Positions 35,214 to 44,167 of a stretch of 64,000 bases of DNA are shown one piece after another. The notes beneath the pieces were generated by a model, which saw nothing but the letters and a program-made list of their open reading frames with translations, was not told where the DNA came from and made no database searches. Source of the DNA: CAZAPO01 sp044841755 (GTDB taxonomy: Bacteria > Bacteroidota > Bacteroidia > Flavobacteriales > Flavobacteriaceae). The stretch is from assembly GCA_044841755.1 (NCBI GenBank), contig JAXOFM010000001.1, positions 1,185,874-1,249,873 on the forward strand, read 5' to 3'. Position 1 is the first letter of the stretch, and the number at the start of each line of letters is the position of its first letter. The translations under genes and the position numbers were made by a program.

Positions 35214-36467
35214 TTAAAGATCATATTGTTTGATCTTTCTATACAATGTACGTTCACTTATACCTAATTCGGCAGCTGCTAATTTACGCTTTCCGTTGTG
35301 ACGTTCTAAAGATTTTTTGATTAATTCCAATTCTTTGTCTTGAAGTGATAACGTTTCCTCTTCTTCGATCTCTTCTGCAAAATGGTATTTATCTTCCTGA
35401 GGTTCTTGAATCACTTCCACTTCTGGTGTAGTCTGCTGCGGAATTGAAAGTACTTCTGTAGTTTCTTGTTCAGCAGTATCATCGCCATATATTTTTTGTA
35501 TTAAACCTTCGTGATCTTTTTGAACATCTTGAGCATTTCCACTCTTCATAAGCTCCATGGTCAATTTTTTAAGATCGTTGAGGTCGCTTTTCATATCAAA
35601 TAACACTTTGTACAAAATCTCTCTTTCGGTACTAAAGTCTGATTCAGATTTTGAAGTTTTAACCACTGCAGGTAAATTTTGTCCAACATCTGGTAAATAT
35701 TGTCGTAGCGTATCTGCAGTAATGGTTCTGTTGTGTTCTAATACCGAAATTTGTTCAGCTACATTTCGTAATTGCCTAATGTTTCCGCTCCAGCGATACT
35801 TTTGCAATAACTGAGTTGCATTGTCATCCAGTCTAATGGTTGGCATTTTATACTTCACAGCAAAATCACTGGCAAACTTTCTGAATAGTAAATGAATATC
35901 ATCTTTACGTTTTCTAAGTGCTGGAAGATGAATTTCAACAGTACTTAAACGATAGTAAAGATCTTCTCTAAACTTTTCCTTTTGAATGGCTTCAAACATG
36001 TTAATGTTGGTAGCTGCAACAATTCTAACATTGGTCTTTTGCACTTTACTAGAGCCAACTTTTATAAACTCGCCATTCTCTAGAACACGAAGTAAACGTA
36101 CTTGTGTGGTTAGTGGGAGTTCACCAACTTCATCAAGAAAAATGGTTCCGCCATCAGCGACCTCAAAATATCCGGAACGCGTTTGAGTTGCTCCTGTAAA
36201 GGCTCCTTTTTCGTGGCCAAAAAGTTCACTGTCAATAGTTCCTTCGGGAATAGCACCGCAGTTTACAGCAATGTATTTTCCATGTTTTCTGTGTGATAAC
36301 TGATGAATAATTTTTGGAATACTCTCTTTACCAACACCACTTTCTCCTGTTACCAATACCGAAATATCTGTAGGTGCAACTTGTATTGCTTTTTCAATGG
36401 CACGATTCAATCCAGCATCGTTACCAATGATTCCAAAACGTTGTTTTATTGCTTGAACTGATTCCAT
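35214..36467 (-). CDS. Sigma-54-dependent activator without receiver domain
   Basis: The 417-residue protein consists of an AAA+ sigma-54 interaction domain from close to the N-terminus (Walker A GESGVGKE near 41-48, GAFTGA near 90, Walker B DEVGEL near 113, R-finger region DLYYRL near 170), a variable acidic linker (about 250-370) and a C-terminal Fis-type helix-turn-helix (RKLAAAELGISERTLYRKIK). No sensory domain precedes the ATPase, so its activity must be set by expression or by a partner protein. It lies three bases after miaB and upstream of lptE. Confidence 0.93.
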   Translation of the reverse strand: MESVQAIKQRFGIIGNDAGLNRAIEKAIQVAPTDISVLVTGESGVGKESIPKIIHQLSHRKHGKYIAVNCGAIPEGTIDSELFGHEKGAFTGATQTRSGYFEVADGGTIFLDEVGELPLTTQVRLLRVLENGEFIKVGSSKVQKTNVRIVAATNINMFEAIQKEKFREDLYYRLSTVEIHLPALRKRKDDIHLLFRKFASDFAVKYKMPTIRLDDNATQLLQKYRWSGNIRQLRNVAEQISVLEHNRTITADTLRQYLPDVGQNLPAVVKTSKSESDFSTEREILYKVLFDMKSDLNDLKKLTMELMKSGNAQDVQKDHEGLIQKIYGDDTAEQETTEVLSIPQQTTPEVEVIQEPQEDKYHFAEEIEEEETLSLQDKELELIKKSLERHNGKRKLAAAELGISERTLYRKIKQYDL

Positions 36468-36470
36468 TTA

Positions 36471-37916
36471 CTAATTGTTTTCTGAATACCCAACTGCTTC
36501 ACCAATTAACGTTGCGCTTGTACACTCTGTAACTTTTACATTCACAAAATCCCCCACTTTGTAATTTTCTTTTGGGAAAACTACCATGGTGTTCTGGCTA
36601 TTTCTTCCTGCCCAATGCGCATCAGATTTTTTAGATGCTTTCTCAATAAGCACCTCTACAGTTGTGTTTAAATATTCTTGAGTTCGCTCATGGCTATGCT
36701 TCATTTGTAAGTTGATGACTTCCTGCAAACGTCGTTTTTTTATGGCTTCAGGGATATCATCTTCTAACTTGCGTTCAGCCAATGTTCCTGGTCGTTCAGA
36801 ATAAGCAAACATAAAACCAAAGGCATATTTTACATATTCCATCAAACTCAAGGTGTCTTGGTGATCTTCTTCAGTTTCTGTAGGAAAGCCAGTTATCATA
36901 TCCTGACTAATGGCACATTCTGGTATAATTCTTTTAATGTTATCTATTAGCTCAAAATACTCCTCACGAGTATGCTGACGATTCATTTCTTTTAAAATAT
37001 GGTTGCTTCCACTTTGAACTGGTAAATGAATGTACTTGCAAATGTTATCGTACTTAGCCATAGTTTCAATAACATCAAGCGTCATATCTTGCGGATTTGA
37101 TGTTGAGAATCGGAAACGCATTTTAGGTTGTGCTTTAGCACATAACTCTAAAAGATTAGCAAAATTTACTGCGGTAGCTTTTTGGATATCAGATGCTTTT
37201 TCAAAATCTTTTTTCAAACCGCCACCATACCACAAATAACTGTCTACATTTTGCCCTAACAGCGTAACTTCTTTGAAGCCTTTATTCCAAAGATCATTTA
37301 CCTCTTCTAAAATACTTTGTGGATCACGACTACGCTCACGACCTCTAGTAAATGGTACCACGCAAAACGTACACATATTATCACAACCACGAGTAATAGA
37401 TACAAAAGCGGTCACACCATTACTGTTTAGACGCACAGGAGCAACATCTCCATAGGTTTCTTCTTTTGAAAGTATTACGTTAACGGCATCTCTCCCTTCA
37501 TCCACTTCTGCAATTAGGTTTGGCAGATCCTTATAAGCATCTGGACCAACCACCATATCAACTATCTTTTCTTCTTCAAGAAACTTGCTTTTTAAACGCT
37601 CAGCCATACAACCTAAAACACCAACCTTCATGTTGGGATTTATCTTTTTTACGGCATTATATTTTTCTAAACGCTTACGAACGGTTTGTTCTGCTTTATC
37701 TCTAATTGAACAGGTGTTTACCAATACTAAATCAGCATCTTCTAAGTTTTGAGTGGTATTGAAACCCTCTTTTTGTAGAATAGAAGCAACAATCTCACTG
37801 TCGCTGAAGTTCATCTGGCAACCATAACTTTCAATAAAAAGCTTTCGTGTATTACCTTCTTTAGCATCAAGAATTAAGCTTTCACCTTGTTTATTTTCGT
37901 CAATGATCTTTTCCAT
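36471..37916 (-). CDS. miaB: tRNA-2-methylthio-N6-dimethylallyladenosine synthase MiaB
   Basis: MiaB is a radical-SAM methylthiotransferase acting on i6A37 of tRNA. The 481-residue protein has the N-terminal UPF0004 domain (ESYGCQMN, C33), the radical-SAM motif RGCDNMCTFC near 180, and a C-terminal TRAM domain. ATG at 37916 is used; it lies about 30 bases behind a good promoter, whereas a longer in-frame start at 37943 would begin almost at the transcription start. It heads the unit miaB-sigma54 activator-lptE-TPR-secG. Confidence 0.96.
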   Translation of the reverse strand: MEKIIDENKQGESLILDAKEGNTRKLFIESYGCQMNFSDSEIVASILQKEGFNTTQNLEDADLVLVNTCSIRDKAEQTVRKRLEKYNAVKKINPNMKVGVLGCMAERLKSKFLEEEKIVDMVVGPDAYKDLPNLIAEVDEGRDAVNVILSKEETYGDVAPVRLNSNGVTAFVSITRGCDNMCTFCVVPFTRGRERSRDPQSILEEVNDLWNKGFKEVTLLGQNVDSYLWYGGGLKKDFEKASDIQKATAVNFANLLELCAKAQPKMRFRFSTSNPQDMTLDVIETMAKYDNICKYIHLPVQSGSNHILKEMNRQHTREEYFELIDNIKRIIPECAISQDMITGFPTETEEDHQDTLSLMEYVKYAFGFMFAYSERPGTLAERKLEDDIPEAIKKRRLQEVINLQMKHSHERTQEYLNTTVEVLIEKASKKSDAHWAGRNSQNTMVVFPKENYKVGDFVNVKVTECTSATLIGEAVGYSENN

Positions 37917-37951
37917 AAATATTGTGAACCATCTTTTGGTCAATAAGTGTG

Positions 37952-37983
37952 CAAAGATACAATTTATTTGGTTTTTATGACAA
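37952..37983 (-). promoter_or_regulatory. Predicted promoter of the miaB operon
   Basis: On the minus strand TTG (37983-37981) and TATCTTTG (37959-37952) match the Bacteroidota consensus with a 21-base spacer. Confidence 0.7.
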
Positions 37984-38057
37984 AGTGTCAGTTTAAAATT
38001 ATTTTGTGTTTGCTAAGAATCTACGTACTTTTAATGATAACTTAAACTAACCATAAT

Positions 38058-38849
38058 ATGAATTTATCGTCTATATCAGATAAGATTAATAGAGCTCCAG
38101 ACCTTGATTTTGGAGATGTTTTTAATCGCTCAATCGAATTATTTAAAAGGACTTGGGTTCAAGGTTTATTGCTACAACTCTTTACAGTTATTGTGATGCT
38201 TCCTTTAATAATAGTGTTTTATATTCCTTTTGTAATGGCAATGATAGCCCAAGCAGAAAGTGGATATAGAGATTATGGAGTTTACGATTCCTTTTTTGCG
38301 GGAATGTCGTTAATTACGGTGTTGTTCTTTTTTGTTGGGATGTTGGTTTTAGGAGCTGTTTCTGTAGCACTAAATGCTGGTTTTTACAGAATAATGAAGA
38401 GAATAGATCATGACGAAGAAGTTTCAACTTCAGATTTCTTCTACTTTTTAAAAGGGAAGTATTTAAGTAAGTGTTTTATGTTGATGCTTATTTCTATTCT
38501 TATTGCAGTTCCTTCAGCTTTATTATGCTACATACCATTATTATATGTAATGGTTCCAATGTCATATTTCACTGCTTTGTTTGCTTTTAACTCTGAAATG
38601 GTAGTTGGTGATATTGTAAGTGGAAGCTTTAAGATAGGAAATAAAAAATGGCTCATTACTTTTGGTCTTATGATAGTTGCAGGTCTTTGTGTTTCACTTA
38701 TTTCTGCGCTAACTTGTGGATTAGGATCACTATTCTTAGCTGCTTTTGCTTATCACCCAATGTACATTATATATAAGGATGTAATAGGATTTGATAATAG
38801 TAATAATGATACTTACGATATTAGAGTTCCTGATACTACTTCTGAATAA
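38058..38849 (+). CDS. Polytopic membrane protein of unknown function
   Basis: The 263-residue protein has about six membrane helices and an N-terminal segment rich in acidic residues (PDLDFGDVFNRSIELFKRTW). This pattern is shared by bacteroidete membrane proteins of the glycerophosphoryl diester phosphodiesterase-membrane-domain/YciC-like type, which have no known activity on their own. No catalytic motif is visible. It is monocistronic with its own terminator. The start ATG fits the first conserved residues. Confidence 0.8.
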   Translation: MNLSSISDKINRAPDLDFGDVFNRSIELFKRTWVQGLLLQLFTVIVMLPLIIVFYIPFVMAMIAQAESGYRDYGVYDSFFAGMSLITVLFFFVGMLVLGAVSVALNAGFYRIMKRIDHDEEVSTSDFFYFLKGKYLSKCFMLMLISILIAVPSALLCYIPLLYVMVPMSYFTALFAFNSEMVVGDIVSGSFKIGNKKWLITFGLMIVAGLCVSLISALTCGLGSLFLAAFAYHPMYIIYKDVIGFDNSNNDTYDIRVPDTTSE

Positions 38850-38871
38850 AATCAAATAAATATTCATGAAA

Positions 38872-38899
38872 TAAAACCCGTTTTTAACGGGTTTTTTTC
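38872..38899 (+). terminator. Intrinsic terminator before topA
   Basis: AAACCCGTT/AACGGGTTT stem (38874-38882 with 38886-38894) followed by a T-run to 38898. Confidence 0.85.
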
Positions 38900-38921
38900 T
38901 TGGTCTAGAAGAATCAAAAAT

Positions 38922-38950
38922 TTGCAAATAAAAAAAAACGTCTACTTTTG
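38922..38950 (+). promoter_or_regulatory. Predicted promoter of topA
   Basis: TTG at 38922-38924 and TACTTTTG at 38943-38950 with an 18-base spacer fit the Bacteroidota consensus; transcription would start about 13 bases before the topA ATG. Confidence 0.75.
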
Positions 38951-38970
38951 TACCTCTAAAAAAATGAATA

Positions 38971-41454
38971 ATGGCGAAGAATTTAGTGATTGTTGAGTCA
39001 CCTGCGAAGGCAAAAACCATTGAAAAATTTCTAGGAAAAGATTTTAAGGTAGAGTCTAGTTTTGGGCATATTTCTGATCTTCCATCAAAAGAACTAGGAG
39101 TAGATGTTGAAGGTGATTTTAAACCTAAATACACCGTTTCAAAAGATAAACGAGCAGTAGTAAAGAAGTTAAAAGAACTTGCTAAAAAAGCTGAAATGGT
39201 TTGGTTGGCAAGTGATGAAGATCGTGAGGGAGAAGCTATTGCGTGGCACTTGGCAGAAAACTTAGGATTAAGTAAAGAAAAGATCAAGCGTATTGTCTTT
39301 CATGAAATTACAAAATCTGCCATTCAAAAGGCAATTGAAAACCCAAGAGGGATTGATTATAATCTGGTTGATGCCCAACAAGCACGTCGTGTATTGGACA
39401 GAATTGTTGGTTACGAATTGTCTCCAGTACTTTGGAGAAAGGTAAAAGGAGGATTGTCTGCTGGTAGAGTACAATCGGTTTCAGTACGATTAATAGTAGA
39501 GCGTGAGCGTGAGATAGAAAGTTTCAATCCGGTTGCTTCATATAGAATTGATGCTGAATTTGCGACTGCAAATGGGCAAACTTTTAAAGCTAGATTGCCA
39601 AAGTCTTTTGATACAAAGGAAGAAGCACAGTCTTTTTTAGAAAAGAATGCATTAGCTCAGTTTCAGGTGGCAGACCTTGAAAAGAAACCAGCAAAGAAAT
39701 CACCTGCGCCACCTTTTACAACGTCAACTTTACAACAGGAAGCTTCTAGAAAACTATATTTTTCAGTGAGTAAAACCATGACTATGGCGCAACGCCTTTA
39801 TGAAGCTGGTTTGATTACTTATATGAGAACTGATAGCGTAAACTTATCTAATGAGGCAAGGGCAGGAGCAAAGGGCCAGATTACTAAGGCATATGGTTCA
39901 GAATATAGTCAGCAAAGAAATTATACTGGAAAATCTAAAGGGGCTCAAGAAGCTCACGAAGCTATCAGACCAACCGATTTTTCAAGACATACTGTTGGTT
40001 TAGAAGCAGATCAAGTAAGGTTATATGAGCTTATTTGGAAGCGGGCAATTGCGTCGCAAATGAGTGATGCTAAATTAGAGCGTACTACTGTTAAAATAAA
40101 AGCTTCATCACATAGTGAACAATTTGTTGCTAAGGGTGAAATGATCAAGTTTGATGGATTCTTAAAAGTATACCTTGAAGGAACTGATGATGAAAACCTC
40201 GAGCAAGAAGGAATGTTACCAACTTTAGAAGTAAGTCAAGCATTAACTAACAATTACATTACAGCCACTCAGAGATATACAAGACCTCCTTATAGATTTA
40301 CCGAGGCTTCTTTGGTGAAGAAATTGGAAGAACTTGGTATTGGGCGTCCGTCAACATATGCGCCAACAATTTCAACTATCCAAAATAGAGGATATATTGA
40401 AAAGGGTACGGTTGAAGGAGAAAATAGAAACTATACCCAGCTGTTATTACGTGAAGGTACAATTAGAGATAATACCTTATCTGAAAAAGTGGGTTCTGAT
40501 AAAGGTAAGTTAGTGCCAACTGATATTGGAATGATCGTAACGGACTTCTTGGTAAATCATTTTGAAAATATACTTGATTACAACTTTACTGCAAAGGTAG
40601 AAGAGGATTTTGATGACATTGCTGAAGGAAAGGAAAATTGGACATCGATGATGAAAGATTTTTACAAAGGTTTTCATCCACAAGTGGAAGATGTACAAGA
40701 GAATGCTAGTCGAGAATCTGGAGAGCGTGTACTTGGTGTAGATCCAAAAACAGGAAGACAGTTGAGTGTGAGGTTAGGTAGATTTGGACCTATGGTTCAA
40801 ATTGGGACTGTTGATGATGAAGAGAAACCATTGTTCGCTAGTCTTCCACCAGACAGACAGCTTTCTAATATTACTTTTGAAGAAGCGTTAGATTTATTTC
40901 AGCTTCCAAAAAAGATAGGGACATATAAAGGAGAAGAACTTGAAGTTAATAATGGTCGATTTGGACCATATATAAGGTTTGGTAAAAAATTCATTTCATT
41001 GCCAAAAGGAGAAGATCCTTTAAACGTTGAGCTTGATAGAGCTATAGAGCTGATTGACGAAAAAGAAAAGGCAGACGCACCAATATATAATTATCAAGGA
41101 CTTCCTGTGCAAAAGGGTAAAGGTCGCTTCGGTCCATTTATTAAATGGAATAGTATGTTCATTAACGTGAACAAAAAATACGACTGGGATAATCTTTCTG
41201 ATACTGACATTGTCGAATTAATAGAAGATAAAATTCAAAAAGAGAAAGATAAGTTAATCCATCATTGGGAAGAAGAAGGAATTAGAGTTGAAAAAGCTCG
41301 TTGGGGCAGACATAATATTATAAAAGGAAAACTAAAAATAGAATTGCCTAAAACTGTAGATGTTTCTAAATTTACACTTGAAGAGGTGCAAGACATTATA
41401 GAAAAGAATGCGCCCAAAAAGAAAACCAGAAAAACCACTGCCAAAAAGAAATAG
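38971..41454 (+). CDS. topA: DNA topoisomerase I
   Basis: TopA relaxes negative supercoils by cutting one strand. The 827-residue protein has the TOPRIM domain (VIVESPAKAKTIEKFLG near 6; SDEDREGEAIAWHL near 79), the catalytic tyrosine in YMRTDS (near 287), and a C-terminal tail built of repeats containing GRFGP (near 608, 656 and 713) followed by a Lys-rich end. It has no zinc-finger cysteines, the usual state in Bacteroidota. It has its own promoter; the next gene starts three bases after its stop and may share the transcript. Confidence 0.97.
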   Translation: MAKNLVIVESPAKAKTIEKFLGKDFKVESSFGHISDLPSKELGVDVEGDFKPKYTVSKDKRAVVKKLKELAKKAEMVWLASDEDREGEAIAWHLAENLGLSKEKIKRIVFHEITKSAIQKAIENPRGIDYNLVDAQQARRVLDRIVGYELSPVLWRKVKGGLSAGRVQSVSVRLIVEREREIESFNPVASYRIDAEFATANGQTFKARLPKSFDTKEEAQSFLEKNALAQFQVADLEKKPAKKSPAPPFTTSTLQQEASRKLYFSVSKTMTMAQRLYEAGLITYMRTDSVNLSNEARAGAKGQITKAYGSEYSQQRNYTGKSKGAQEAHEAIRPTDFSRHTVGLEADQVRLYELIWKRAIASQMSDAKLERTTVKIKASSHSEQFVAKGEMIKFDGFLKVYLEGTDDENLEQEGMLPTLEVSQALTNNYITATQRYTRPPYRFTEASLVKKLEELGIGRPSTYAPTISTIQNRGYIEKGTVEGENRNYTQLLLREGTIRDNTLSEKVGSDKGKLVPTDIGMIVTDFLVNHFENILDYNFTAKVEEDFDDIAEGKENWTSMMKDFYKGFHPQVEDVQENASRESGERVLGVDPKTGRQLSVRLGRFGPMVQIGTVDDEEKPLFASLPPDRQLSNITFEEALDLFQLPKKIGTYKGEELEVNNGRFGPYIRFGKKFISLPKGEDPLNVELDRAIELIDEKEKADAPIYNYQGLPVQKGKGRFGPFIKWNSMFINVNKKYDWDNLSDTDIVELIEDKIQKEKDKLIHHWEEEGIRVEKARWGRHNIIKGKLKIELPKTVDVSKFTLEEVQDIIEKNAPKKKTRKTTAKKK

Positions 41455-41457
41455 TAA

Positions 41458-42624
41458 ATGAACTTTAATTTTCTCTCTCCGGTTCAGGATTTAGTGTTGG
41501 CACATAACGAACTACTCTCAACCCAAGTACTAGGAAGAAAATTAAAAGTGCACTCCAAACAAAATGGTATTCCAGATCTTGAAGGTGTAACCATAGCAAT
41601 AATTGGCGTTCTCGAAAACAGGAATGATATTAATTACTTAGGTGAAGAATTTCAACTAAGTGAGATTAGAAAATCATTGTATTCATTATTCCCTGGTAAT
41701 TGGTGTCATACTATTGCAGATCTTGGAGACATACAAAAAGGAGAAACAGTTCAAGACACCTATTTTGCATTACAGACTACCTTAAGTATTCTTCTAGAAA
41801 AAAATATTGTACCTATTATTATAGGTGGAAGTCAAGATCTTACTTACATCAACTATCGAGCATATGATAATCATTTACCAATGGTTAATATAGTAAATGT
41901 AGATAGTAGTTTTGATCTTGGTGATTCAGGCAAACCAATAAAGAACAATAGTTATTTAGGTAAGGTGATTCTAGAAAAACCATATAACCTATTTAATTAC
42001 TCTACACTTGGATATCAAACCTATTTTAACTCACAGGAAGAAATAGATTTAATGAGTAAGCTTTATTTTGAAGCTTACAGACTTGGAGAAATATCAAGTA
42101 ATATAACGCTTGCAGAACCAGTTATGCGTGATGCAAATATTGTAAGTCTAGATCTTAGAAGTGTAAGATCTTCAGAGGTAAGTACTAGACAAAAGTATTC
42201 ACCTAATGGTTTTGACGGAAAAGAGATATGTGCCATAGCTCGATATGCTGGTATCAGTAATAAGGTGTCGTCATTTGGTATATATGAATACAAACCTTCA
42301 AAAGATGATGATGCTACTTCTATGCTGATAGCTCAAATAATATGGTACTTTATTGAAGGTGTAAATTGTAGAGTTAAAGATGACGATTTCTCACAAAGAG
42401 ATGATTATCAAAAGTTCACTGTATTGGTAGAAGACCAGGAGCTTATATTCTATAAAAGCAATAAAACTGGTCGTTGGTGGATTGAGATTCCTTTTTTACC
42501 TAATATTAATAATAAATTAAAACGACATACGTTATTACCTTGCATGCATGAAGATTATACTGCTGCGTGCAACGGAAAAGTCCCAGAAAGATGGTATAAA
42601 GCCTACAAGAAAAATAGCGTTTAA
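41458..42624 (+). CDS. Arginase/formimidoylglutamase-fold protein lacking metal ligands
   Basis: The 388-residue protein has the arginase/ureohydrolase fold, but the metal motifs are altered. GGSQD (Q126) stands where GGxH is normal, DSSFD (149-153) has S151 where DxHxD needs histidine, and the third motif reads LDLR (R234) instead of DxD. Three of six expected ligands are lost, so ureohydrolase activity is unlikely. Database names such as formimidoylglutamase would be misleading. It lies between topA and gldK in the same direction, which hints at a structural or regulatory role tied to gliding/secretion; this is inference from position. Confidence 0.85.
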   Translation: MNFNFLSPVQDLVLAHNELLSTQVLGRKLKVHSKQNGIPDLEGVTIAIIGVLENRNDINYLGEEFQLSEIRKSLYSLFPGNWCHTIADLGDIQKGETVQDTYFALQTTLSILLEKNIVPIIIGGSQDLTYINYRAYDNHLPMVNIVNVDSSFDLGDSGKPIKNNSYLGKVILEKPYNLFNYSTLGYQTYFNSQEEIDLMSKLYFEAYRLGEISSNITLAEPVMRDANIVSLDLRSVRSSEVSTRQKYSPNGFDGKEICAIARYAGISNKVSSFGIYEYKPSKDDDATSMLIAQIIWYFIEGVNCRVKDDDFSQRDDYQKFTVLVEDQELIFYKSNKTGRWWIEIPFLPNINNKLKRHTLLPCMHEDYTAACNGKVPERWYKAYKKNSV

Positions 42625-42650
42625 TAGTCGTTGAAATGACCAAAAAACAT

Positions 42651-42710
42651 CGACGAAATGCATTTTTTTCAGACAAAATGCATTTTTTTTACGCAAAAAG
42701 TTGTTTTTTT
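42651..42710 (+). repeat. Three tandem 20-base imperfect repeats with phased A/T tracts
   Basis: Three consecutive 20-base units (42651-42670, 42671-42690, 42691-42710) each hold an A-run followed by a T-run; units one and two share AAATGCATTTTTTT. The A and T tracts recur about every ten bases, which favours intrinsic DNA bending. The last unit overlaps the likely gldK -33 element. Confidence 0.75.
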
Positions 42711-42731
42711 GGAAATATATAGATATGTTTA
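42701..42731 (+). promoter_or_regulatory. Predicted promoter of gldKLMN
   Basis: TTG at 42701-42703 and TATGTTTA at 42724-42731 (one mismatch to TAnnTTTG) with a 20-base spacer. Transcription would start near 42738, about 35 bases before the chosen gldK ATG. Confidence 0.55.
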
Positions 42732-42772
42732 CACCCTCAAAATTATTAAGATCAATAATTAACCTCGAATTT

Positions 42773-44134
42773 ATGTGTATCAAGAAGTTATTAACAGTAA
42801 CAGTAATCTTAACCTTACTTACTAGTTGTGGAACCGGCGACAAAGGAGAGCTGGTTGGAGTAAATGGAAAGAAATGGCATCCCGAGAAACCTTATGGGAT
42901 GAGTCTTATTCCTGGAGGAGCATTTATCATGGGTAAATCTGATGACGATTTAGCCGGAGTTGGTGATGCACCTACAAAAACTGCTACAGTGCGTTCGTTC
43001 TATATGGATGAAACAGAGATTACTAATAGTGAATATCGTCAGTTTGTCGAATGGGTAAGAGATTCTATTCTTAGAACAAATCTTGCTGAAATGGCAGACC
43101 TTGAAGGATTAACTCCAGAAGATGGTGGTATCGGTGATTTTGCATATAGAGATGCAGATACTACTGATATGTCTGTGTATGAAAAGTACATTTTTGAAAA
43201 TTATGAAGGCGAGATGCGTAAATTAAATAGCGACGTTGAACTTGTTTTCGATACTGCTGATTATCCAGATATGTTATATGCTGAAGTAATGGATTCAATG
43301 TATTTACCATTAGAAGAGGCTTATAACGGAGTTCGTACTTGGGATGTACGCAAGTTTAAGTTCCAGTACACAACTATGGATATTCAAACAGCAGCCAAGT
43401 ATAGAGAGTTAAAGCGTAGCGATGTTATCGATATAGAAGAAATTGAAGTATATCCAGATACAACAGTTTGGATTCGCGATTTCGCTTATTCTTATAACGA
43501 GCCAATGCATAACGATTACTTCTGGCACGATGCCTATAGTGATTATCCGGTGGTGGGAGTTACTTGGAAACAAGCTAGAGCTTTCTGTCAATGGAGAACT
43601 ATAAATAAGAACTCATACCAAAAATCTCGTGGAAAGCAACACGTAAATCAATTTAGATTACCATCTGAAGCAGAGTGGGAATACGCTGCAAGAGGAGGTC
43701 TTCAAGGAGCTACTTACCCTTGGGGAGGACCTTATGCAATCAATGATAGAGGTTGCTTCATGGCTAACTTTAAGCCAATGAGAGGTGATTATGCAGCTGA
43801 CCAAGCATTATATACTGTAGAAGCAGATGCTTTCGAGCCTAACGATTATAACCTTTATAATATGGCTGGTAATGTATCAGAGTGGGTGATCTCTTCTTAC
43901 GATCCAGGATCGTATGAGTATTCATCAACTGTGAATCCAAGTGTTAATGATACTGAGAACGAGCGTAAAGTTGTTCGCGGTGGTTCTTGGAAAGATGTTG
44001 CTTACTTCTTACAAGTAAGTTCAAGAGATTATGAGTATGCGGACTCAGCAAGAAGCTACATTGGTTTCCGTACAGTTCAAGATTATATGGGAACAGACGC
44101 TACTGCAAATGCAAAGAATAGAAAGAGAAGATAA
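42773..44134 (+). CDS. gldK: Type IX secretion/gliding lipoprotein GldK
   Basis: GldK forms, with GldN, the periplasmic ring of the type IX secretion system under the outer membrane. The 453-residue lipoprotein (LLTSC, Cys 19) has a formylglycine-generating-enzyme-like fold: IPGGAFIMGKSDDD near 44-57, RLPSEAEWEYAARGG near 295 and NVSEWV, with RGGSWKDVAYFL near the end. ATG at 42773 gives a proper lipoprotein signal; longer in-frame starts overlap the predicted promoter. First gene of gldKLMN. Confidence 0.96.
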   Translation: MCIKKLLTVTVILTLLTSCGTGDKGELVGVNGKKWHPEKPYGMSLIPGGAFIMGKSDDDLAGVGDAPTKTATVRSFYMDETEITNSEYRQFVEWVRDSILRTNLAEMADLEGLTPEDGGIGDFAYRDADTTDMSVYEKYIFENYEGEMRKLNSDVELVFDTADYPDMLYAEVMDSMYLPLEEAYNGVRTWDVRKFKFQYTTMDIQTAAKYRELKRSDVIDIEEIEVYPDTTVWIRDFAYSYNEPMHNDYFWHDAYSDYPVVGVTWKQARAFCQWRTINKNSYQKSRGKQHVNQFRLPSEAEWEYAARGGLQGATYPWGGPYAINDRGCFMANFKPMRGDYAADQALYTVEADAFEPNDYNLYNMAGNVSEWVISSYDPGSYEYSSTVNPSVNDTENERKVVRGGSWKDVAYFLQVSSRDYEYADSARSYIGFRTVQDYMGTDATANAKNRKRR

Positions 44135-44167
44135 AAATATAACCAAACTTAACTAAAAACGAAAATT

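Noticed and set aside
40700..41454. Internal tandem duplication in topA
   Set aside because: The GRFGP repeats are the normal C-terminal repeats of bacteroidete topoisomerase I, not a recent duplication.
41458..42624. Functional formimidoylglutamase (HutG) in histidine degradation
   Set aside because: Three of six metal-ligand positions are replaced and no other hut gene is adjacent.
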